From assembly GCA_041656295.1 (NCBI GenBank), contig JBBADV010000006.1:1-64000 (forward strand): DNA of 64,000 nt, in the 5' to 3' direction. Within the stretch, counting starts at the first letter, position 1, and each line of letters opens with the position of its first letter. The stretch comes from Kiritimatiellales bacterium. Lineage in GTDB: Bacteria; Verrucomicrobiota; Kiritimatiellia; Kiritimatiellales; Tichowtungiaceae. Below the pieces are notes generated by a model that saw only the letters and a list, made by a program, of their open reading frames with translations, was not told where the DNA came from and searched no databases. Of this stretch, positions 58,568 through 64,000 are shown piece by piece. A program made the position numbers and the translations under genes.

Positions 58568-60126
58568 TAGACGGTCTCCGCGTCTCCCTCACCGCGAGCG
58601 ATAAACGTGGCGAGCGCCAGTCCCGTTTCCAGTTCGCTCAGATCGGCTTTATTCAGCGCATCAGGCAGGCGCGCTTTAAATTCCTCAGCGGTTTCGCATT
58701 CCTCGGCCAGCGCTTCGATCACGTCCTTGATCGGCGTCATTTGTTTTTTCCAGCCGTCGGTTGCTTCCTCTTCGAGTTCATCCACGACGTCCTGCTCGGC
58801 GTTATTCAGAGCCGTTGCGGCTTTCCGCTTCACTGGATTCTTTCTATTAAAGGCCGTTCCACCCGCATCCGGAGAAAACGAGGGAGGCACCAATACCTCT
58901 TCATTTTTCTCCGGATCGGGCAGTCCGGCCATATCACGAATTGTTGATTGTCCGACTTTCAATCCAAGCGGAACCGTCTGTGCCAGGAACCCGCCAAGTT
59001 GGTTGAGATCGGCAGAATCTTTAAACACCCATTTAATCGCCGGATAATTTTCCTGCGGGCCGAAGTTCAAATCAATGAACGCCCGAACAAGATACATGTT
59101 CAGCGTGGCGGCCATTTTCCGCGCATCCTTTTTCAGAATGTCTTTGCGAACTTCACCTTGCTCGGTGTCGTTGCCGAGTTTTCCTGGCGTGCCGCTGACG
59201 CTGGCCGTCTGCCCAAGAACAACCTTTGATATCTGATCGTTCATGTAATCAGCGGTTGTTTTAAACAGAACGTGACCGCCGGCGGCGGCGGCCGTTTCAA
59301 TAAATTCAATCTGCATGGACTCCGGAATAATCGCGGCCGCATCTGCGCCGATATTCATCACGGCGCGCTTCAAAATATTCCGATCGACGTTCGTTGAGCT
59401 TGGGCCGTACTTGCCGATACGCATCGGAATGCCGTACAGTTCAATGAAACGCATCCAATCCTTGACGGTGTAATTAACACACATGTGTGCAACCGCCGCG
59501 ACGCGTGCGAGGCCGCCCGCCGCAACAAAGCCGGACGGCTTCAGTTTCGGATAGTGAATGATGTATTTAAACGGCGCGAGCGGCAGGCCGTCTTTATTGT
59601 CGCGATCGCGCAGGCGCAATTCCGCTGTTTCTTTCGTAAACTGAAACCAGCGCTGATCCACTCGTTTGTATTCGCGCGGATACCATACCGCCGCATCGGT
59701 ATTCCAGATCATTTGACTGACCGCGAAACCTTTTCCGAGTCCGTCCAGCAGATCTTCCACTAGATCGGTAAACTCCGGCCGGCGCAGCAAATCCCACACC
59801 GCGTCTGCCTGTTCCTTCGCGGCGGCGGAATCATCAGCGGATTCAACAGTCGGTTCGATGCCGGCAAGCGCATTTCTCCTGGTGCCGAGAACCGACTGAT
59901 AGTGCGGATTAGATTCCTCCATATCATCGGCCAGCGTGATGAATTCAGAAATTTCACCGGTTCGTAACGCAGTGAAAATTCCGTGCAGCCGGTCAGGAGT
60001 GAGATTGGTTGTTGTGCTGTCAACCCAGATGTCACGCACACCGCTGATCGGCGTAGCAATGTCTTTATCCAGATCGTCAAATTCGATCGGGCGTCCCAGA
60101 TGATCATAAAGCGTTGGATTTTTCAT
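58567..60126 (-). CDS. Portal protein (DUF935, Mu gp29)
   Basis: 519 residues. TALRTGEISEFITLADDMEESNPHYQSVLGTRRNALAGIEPTV is the DUF935 core, followed by VNYTVKDWMRFIELYGIPMRIGKYG. It forms the head vertex ring. ALNNA and ALNKA occur near its C-terminus. It overlaps the small gene before it and the F-like gene after it. Confidence 0.95.
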   Translation of the reverse strand: MKNPTLYDHLGRPIEFDDLDKDIATPISGVRDIWVDSTTTNLTPDRLHGIFTALRTGEISEFITLADDMEESNPHYQSVLGTRRNALAGIEPTVESADDSAAAKEQADAVWDLLRRPEFTDLVEDLLDGLGKGFAVSQMIWNTDAAVWYPREYKRVDQRWFQFTKETAELRLRDRDNKDGLPLAPFKYIIHYPKLKPSGFVAAGGLARVAAVAHMCVNYTVKDWMRFIELYGIPMRIGKYGPSSTNVDRNILKRAVMNIGADAAAIIPESMQIEFIETAAAAGGHVLFKTTADYMNDQISKVVLGQTASVSGTPGKLGNDTEQGEVRKDILKKDARKMAATLNMYLVRAFIDLNFGPQENYPAIKWVFKDSADLNQLGGFLAQTVPLGLKVGQSTIRDMAGLPDPEKNEEVLVPPSFSPDAGGTAFNRKNPVKRKAATALNNAEQDVVDELEEEATDGWKKQMTPIKDVIEALAEECETAEEFKARLPDALNKADLSELETGLALATFIARGEGDAETV

Positions 60127-60272
60127 GCGTTGTTCCGTTTCGTTAAAAGAGGTGTGGCGCGGCTGGGCAGTTTTCCTTCTGCCGTGATCCTCGTTTTTAT
60201 TCCGGCGTTCGCCACGGTTCCGCCTTCCGACAGCCGCATGTCATTTTGTGGGTATTTAAAAAATCGTTTCAT
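60123..60272 (-). CDS. Small protein between terminase and portal
   Basis: 49 residues (MKRFFKYPQNDMRLSEGGTV...), starting in the TAATG overlap with the terminase stop and ending in an ATGA overlap with the portal. Basic, no family recognised. The coupling at both ends is strong support. Confidence 0.7.
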   Translation of the reverse strand: MKRFFKYPQNDMRLSEGGTVANAGIKTRITAEGKLPSRATPLLTKRNNA

Positions 60273-61696
60273 TACATCAGTCCGAAGCTCGCTGGTTGTG
60301 GATTGTCTTCATCGAAAAAGTCCGGCGTGTCTCTGAACCGTTGCTCACCGGCCGGTTTGCTGACGGCCGGTTCGTAGGCGTAAACCTCCGGCGCACATTT
60401 CGCCGCATGCAATGCCAGTGCGAGTGCCCAGAAGCGGTCTGCGTGGCCGTTAGTGCCGCGATCGGCGGCGAAGCGGACATTGCCGCTGGCTGTTTGCATT
60501 TTCTTAACAGCGCGCAAATCTGCGCAGACATCGCGATCGTCCGGAATCCGGACAGTGCGATCCTCGAATGCCGCGCGTAGCGGATAGGCAAGTTCCTCTT
60601 TCACAGCAGCAGTGAACGTCACTTCCTCAATCCGGTATTCGCCAAAGCGCTGTTTCGCGCGCTCGGCGAACTGACGGCCGATTCCGGTGTTATCAATGCA
60701 GCAGCGCCGTACGGACGGCAGCTCAAGAATCTGATACAGAACCGCTTCCTGTTCAGAGAATGGCACGTTGTCCAGAACGATCAGCCGGCGCGTGTAGAAT
60801 ACATCGCCGAGTTTTTCCAGAATCCAGATCGCGGTAAAGTCACGCACGCGGCCGATATCGACACCGACGTACAGCGCGCCGGTCAACGGCAGTTCCCATT
60901 CATCGCCGAACCGGTACGCGCAGGACGTGATCATTTCGTAAGAGAGAAACGCCGTTGCGTCATCCGACGGAACGCACATGTATTCCTGATTGAATGTTTC
61001 TTCATCGGGACAGCCGGCGCGGATAAAATCATAATAAGCGGCGGCGTCCATAAACTGGCGCGGATCATCTTCCGGCAGTTTCGCTTTCAGCTTATTCAAA
61101 AATCCCTGGTCAAGTGCGTCCTGCAGCGTAACGGTGTGCAGCGAGAAACCTTTCGGGTTTCCTTTGTGTTTTATTTCCTCGACCAGCTCATTGAAGAAAT
61201 TCTGCGATCCACGATGTGTTGAAATAATCTCAAGCTGTCCGCCCCAGGTGATACCAGGAAACGCGATCGAATAAAGTTTGCGCGGATTCGGATGCAATGC
61301 AAATTCATCCAGCACGCGGTCTCCGCGCTTACCGGCCTGTGCGTCCGGATTACTGCTCATGCTGTGAATCCGGCAGCCGTTCGCAAGCTGCAGAACGTAA
61401 GCGGAAATTTTCTTTTCTTCGTCGATGATCTGATCACCGAGGTCTTGAATAACTGTCTGCAGGATGTGTGCGAAATTATTACAGTCGTCTTTAAACAGCC
61501 GCGCCTGCAGATCGTCACGGCTGGAAATCCACGCATCGAGCTTGGCGGTTTTTAGACTTTTTCGGCGGACGAGGCCGTAGGCCGTACTCCAGCTTAAACC
61601 GATCTGGCGGCTTTTCTCCATCAGCTTCAGACGGCTCATGTCCTGAATCCATCTGGCCTGATACGGTAGAAAAAATTTATCGCCGGTCTTTGACAT
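60272..61696 (-). CDS. Terminase large subunit (Mu gp28-like)
   Basis: 474 residues. FFLPYQARWIQDMSRLKLMEKSRQIGLSWSTAYG is the ATPase (Walker A) region, and VGVDIGRVRDFTAIWILEK carries a nuclease Asp. VLDEFALHPNPRKLY is the Walker B-like part. Packs DNA by headful. Confidence 0.95.
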   Translation of the reverse strand: MSKTGDKFFLPYQARWIQDMSRLKLMEKSRQIGLSWSTAYGLVRRKSLKTAKLDAWISSRDDLQARLFKDDCNNFAHILQTVIQDLGDQIIDEEKKISAYVLQLANGCRIHSMSSNPDAQAGKRGDRVLDEFALHPNPRKLYSIAFPGITWGGQLEIISTHRGSQNFFNELVEEIKHKGNPKGFSLHTVTLQDALDQGFLNKLKAKLPEDDPRQFMDAAAYYDFIRAGCPDEETFNQEYMCVPSDDATAFLSYEMITSCAYRFGDEWELPLTGALYVGVDIGRVRDFTAIWILEKLGDVFYTRRLIVLDNVPFSEQEAVLYQILELPSVRRCCIDNTGIGRQFAERAKQRFGEYRIEEVTFTAAVKEELAYPLRAAFEDRTVRIPDDRDVCADLRAVKKMQTASGNVRFAADRGTNGHADRFWALALALHAAKCAPEVYAYEPAVSKPAGEQRFRDTPDFFDEDNPQPASFGLM

Positions 61697-61708
61697 TTTA
61701 AAATCCGT

Positions 61709-62224
61709 TTAAAGCAGCTTTAACGCCTCTTCAGCTTTCCGCAGGTTCTCCTCGGTCGGGCCGGACTGAATAATTCCCTGCAGTGCTTTTTTACTGGCAT
61801 CCATTGCGCGCCGCGCCTCGGCCATCCATTTCTTCTGGCCGACCGTTGCGCGGTTCAAATCCGCGAGCGCAGAAATGAGTTGATGCGGCTTCGCGTCTTC
61901 GAGTTTGCTGAAATCGTAATTCTGGATTGCTTCAAAAAGCTGTACCTGCACCATGCGGATCGTTGCATCGCCGACGGCGTTCGCGTCGTCGCCGATTTCA
62001 CGGCTCAGCATAATCGCCATGTCAGTCGATCGGCGGATGTTCTGCACATACTCTTTGTACTCTTTACCGAAACGACCGAGTGCGCTGCGCGAAATTTCCA
62101 GGCCGCGTTCATTCAGCACCTGCAGCAGTCCGTCGTAGTCTGCGAATTTTCGTCCCACAAGCTGCTTTTCCAGCCAGGCGCGATCTTCTGGGTTCAATCG
62201 GTCGATTGTGCTTAGAGCCGGCAT
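61709..62224 (-). CDS. Mu gp27-like terminase small subunit (DUF3486)
   Basis: 171 residues: STIDRLNPEDRAWLEKQLVGRKFADYDGLLQVLNERGLEISRSALGRFGKEY is the DUF3486 HTH. Helical C-terminus. Next to the large subunit. Confidence 0.93.
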   Translation of the reverse strand: MPALSTIDRLNPEDRAWLEKQLVGRKFADYDGLLQVLNERGLEISRSALGRFGKEYKEYVQNIRRSTDMAIMLSREIGDDANAVGDATIRMVQVQLFEAIQNYDFSKLEDAKPHQLISALADLNRATVGQKKWMAEARRAMDASKKALQGIIQSGPTEENLRKAEEALKLL

Positions 62225-62236
62225 GATTGACTCCTG

Positions 62237-62512
62237 TTAATTAGCCAGTCCGGATTCATCCAGATACGCGACACCGGCTTCCGTGATCAGGAAAATTTCA
62301 ACTGATAGCGAAAGTTCTTTTTCCGCAACTTCAACCATCTTGTTTGCAATCAGATATCGGAGATGTTTACGAAGCTCGGTTTCATCGACATCGGGAAACC
62401 CGAACCGGATAAGATTTTTCCGGATATATGGAACGCGCATTCCAATATGGCGGGTGCCAAATAAAATTTGAAGAATCGCGTCTCTGAACATTTCTTTCTG
62501 TTCCTCTGTCAT
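62237..62512 (-). CDS. Small winged-helix phage protein
   Basis: 91 residues with helices and a wing-like segment (LRKHLRYLIANKMVEVAEKELSLSVEIFLITEAGVAYLDE), like the protein preceding gp27 in other Mu-like phages. DNA binding is plausible. The role is not known. Confidence 0.65.
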   Translation of the reverse strand: MTEEQKEMFRDAILQILFGTRHIGMRVPYIRKNLIRFGFPDVDETELRKHLRYLIANKMVEVAEKELSLSVEIFLITEAGVAYLDESGLAN

Positions 62513-62526
62513 TGTGGTGCCCCCTG

Positions 62527-63018
62527 TTATTTGGTTCTGCTGATCAGCGCATCCAGCTTGGTATCCATCCGCACTTGAGTCTGATTCATCATTTCGATCT
62601 GTTTGTTTTGCGCGGCATTCGTTTCACGAACGGCACACAAGCTGGAATTCACTTCCTCGCGGAGTTTGTTTACAGCGTCGTAAAGTTTTGCGCGGGTCTC
62701 GCGGCTGGATTTTTCGCGGTCTTTAATCTCCGCATCAATGCGGTCAATTTTCTTGCTCATGCCCTCGAAGCGTTTGTCGATCGACTTGTCATAAGCCTTT
62801 ATTTTTTCATCGATCTCGCTCGTGATTGACGGCTCGCGCTTCGTGAGCCTTTTGATTTGCAGAATCCCGATCGCTGCCTGCATAACAATGAAAAAACCGC
62901 TGCAGAGAATCAGCCAGAATGTGCCTTGCTGAATCAGCGGGACGGTTTCGTTAACGCCGTAAGTAATTGCATCAGCGGCGGGTTTAAAACTGTTTCCAAA
63001 GAAAGCGAGCAGCATCAT
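62527..63018 (-). CDS. Single-pass membrane coiled-coil protein (gp25-like position)
   Basis: 163 residues. One membrane helix at about 31-55 (GTFWLILCSGFFIVMQAAIGIL) then a long coiled coil (about 65-150). It lies between the holin and gp26/gp27-type genes. It could be a spanin-like or DUF2730 protein. Overlaps the holin stop by 4 bp. Confidence 0.65.
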   Translation of the reverse strand: MMLLAFFGNSFKPAADAITYGVNETVPLIQQGTFWLILCSGFFIVMQAAIGILQIKRLTKREPSITSEIDEKIKAYDKSIDKRFEGMSKKIDRIDAEIKDREKSSRETRAKLYDAVNKLREEVNSSLCAVRETNAAQNKQIEMMNQTQVRMDTKLDALISRTK

Positions 63019-63458
63019 TTCGGTTTCGTTCCTTTCGCGGAGATGATTTTTTCCAGAGAACGTCCGCCGGTATAAACGCCGAGGCCAACCATCACGATGT
63101 CGAGAATTTGCGAAGCTTCTGTTTCACTGAGATGCACCGGCGTAAATCCGAACCAGCGCGCGACAAGCATAATCACGAACGCGATCATCGTGAGCGGCCG
63201 CCAGTTCCCCTGCAGCCACCAGCGCGCGCCGGCCTCCGCCTGGACAACTTTACTCTGCGCTTCAGCGATCGTCGCGTCGCGCTTCGCAAACTCCGCCGCC
63301 ACCGCCAGCTCTTTTTCACGCAAGGATAGTTCCGCCTGCTTTAAAAGAAGATCGAGTTCCGCGCGCTCCTGCTCCGTGAATTTTCGTTTATCAAAAAAAC
63401 TCGTGATGCTGCTGACGATGGTGCCGAAATCAAAGTTAAGTGAAAATGTTGACGCCAT
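63015..63458 (-). CDS. Holin, 3TM type
   Basis: 147 residues. A helical N-terminal half is followed by GARWWLQGNWRPLTMIAFVIMLVARWFGF and later hydrophobic segments, matching the Holin_3TMs pattern (W-RP-T). Releases the endolysin. The endolysin itself was not found and may lie right of the window. Confidence 0.85.
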   Translation of the reverse strand: MASTFSLNFDFGTIVSSITSFFDKRKFTEQERAELDLLLKQAELSLREKELAVAAEFAKRDATIAEAQSKVVQAEAGARWWLQGNWRPLTMIAFVIMLVARWFGFTPVHLSETEASQILDIVMVGLGVYTGGRSLEKIISAKGTKPK

Positions 63459-63516
63459 TATGTTCTCCGGAAAATACGGCCGGAATGCACCGGCCGCATT
63501 TGATTAACGGCGGCGG

Positions 63517-63906
63517 TTATTCCGCAGACTTCTTGTTTTTCCGCCAGGCGGCAAAGTCCTTGCCGATACTGATCGACTCCGTGACATCTTTCGCCAGATT
63601 GAGCATGTTCTCGAACAGCCGCTCTGCCAGCACTTCAGCGTCCTTGTCGGACAGCTCGAATTTCTTCGCGAAGTGGGCGACAATCTGTTTGCGCTCATCG
63701 TCGTCGAGGTCTTGCAGTTCCGCCGGTATGTTTTTCGCAGATTTAACCACGCGCAGTGCGGCCGGCAGATGCGCGGTCAACTGCATCGCTTCAACAGCGC
63801 TTAGTTTTCCGTCGTCCAGTTTTTTGTCGAGATCACCGCCAAGCTCCAGCGTGAAGTCCATCGCTTCGAGAATCGAATCGATACCGACTTTTTCTTCAGT
63901 TTCCAT
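63517..63906 (-). CDS. Unknown phage protein, 129 aa
   Basis: METEEKVGIDSILEAMDFTLELGGDLDKKLDDG, highly acidic and helical, no cysteines. Codon use is as in the phage. Start with GGAGCAG. No family recognised. It precedes the holin by 58 bp. Confidence 0.65.
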   Translation of the reverse strand: METEEKVGIDSILEAMDFTLELGGDLDKKLDDGKLSAVEAMQLTAHLPAALRVVKSAKNIPAELQDLDDDERKQIVAHFAKKFELSDKDAEVLAERLFENMLNLAKDVTESISIGKDFAAWRKNKKSAE

Positions 63907-63920
63907 GACTGCTCCTTTGG

Positions 63921-64000
63921 TTAAGTTACAGTCGCAATCATGGTGGGAACGGCGTTCGGTTTAGACATGAACAAGTTCCGTCTTTGTGTTGATTTTTCTG
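63921..64000 (-). CDS. 3' end of a phage ORF cut by the window
   Basis: A frame running in from the edge ends MSKPNAVPTMIATVT then TAA at 63921. It may instead start at the ATG at 63969. Too short to name. Confidence 0.3.
   Translation of the reverse strand, partial: EKSTQRRNLFMSKPNAVPTMIATVT

Larger units (their letters stand above)
34435..64000 (-). mobile_element. Mu-like transposable prophage with P2-like tail (incomplete; early end beyond window)
   Basis: From the right edge to about 34.4 kb nearly every gene is on the minus strand and closely packed. The order matches Mu heads (gp27, terminase, DUF935 portal, F, I/Z, T, gp35, gp36, G, gp37) joined to a P2-type contractile tail (V, sheath, tube, E/E', tape measure, U, X, D, W, J, I, fibre). 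The left border is set by the host gene rsmD (start 34301) and by the repeat pair at 34447-34480. The transposase, repressor and the other end are outside. Confidence 0.9.

Noticed and set aside
34531..64000. CRISPR array, tRNA genes, diversity-generating retroelement
   Set aside because: No regularly spaced repeats, no tRNA-like T-loop with matching stems, and no reverse-transcriptase ORF were found in the window.

Overview
The window looks like a chromosomal segment of a Gram-negative, saccharolytic bacterium with a moderately high G+C content. It resembles the PVC superphylum, for example a Kiritimatiellota- or Lentisphaerae-like lineage. That placement is inference. It rests on GH71-like and CBM9-like exported proteins, a bacterial NrpR, a NtrB/NtrC pair, a type II fatty-acid cluster of usual order, and spacers filled with dispersed word-like repeats. 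No rRNA or tRNA gene was seen.

Bases 1-34,400 are host chromosome. The left end holds a small HTH regulator beside a decayed IS481-family element (496-1498). Next come an exported GH71-like glycosidase, trpD, the split glycine decarboxylase P-protein (gcvPA/gcvPB), a Phd/ParE-type toxin-antitoxin pair, a Dabb protein, an exported CBM9-like protein, ruvC, accB-accC, a lower-GC CoiA-like gene and polA. A nitrogen block follows: a RluD-like gene, a NtrB-like kinase, a NtrC-like activator, then nrpR divergent from gdhA with two palindromes between them that are good candidate operators. After a MbfA-like ferritin/VIT protein and a polyprenol-phosphate-mannose synthase comes the minus-strand run rsmD-coaD-yceD-rpmF-plsX-fabH-fabD-fabG-acpP-fabF, closed by strong hairpin terminators.

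Bases from about 34,435 to the right edge are most of a transposable Mu-like prophage, read right to left. Early genes (transposase, repressor) lie beyond the window. The order is: a lysis region with a holin, the Mu-type head module (gp27/DUF3486, terminase, DUF935 portal, F-like head protein, I protease with a nested Z scaffold, gpT capsid, gp35, gp36), an unusual block of five genes for proteins with signal peptides or membrane anchors, G-like morphogenesis protein, gp37, baseplate V, sheath, tube, a P2-type E/E' frameshift pair, tape measure, U, X, D, W, J, I, a tail fibre, and a terminal accessory block. That block has an unknown 165-residue protein, a radical-SAM/SPASM-like enzyme with an atypical CX7CX2C motif, a frame-disrupted sugar-isomerase-like TIM barrel, and a Dam-type DNA methylase at the position Mu uses for mom. 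Two copies of a 12-bp word spaced 22 bp apart, next to a TGTA, mark the probable prophage end beside rsmD.

The most novel-looking features are the radical-SAM/TIM-barrel accessory block, the exported-protein block inside the virion operon, the ALNTA motif repeated along the prohead protease/scaffold, a structured roughly 170-nt RNA between the F-like and I-like genes, and the NrpR/gdhA operator arrangement in a bacterium.
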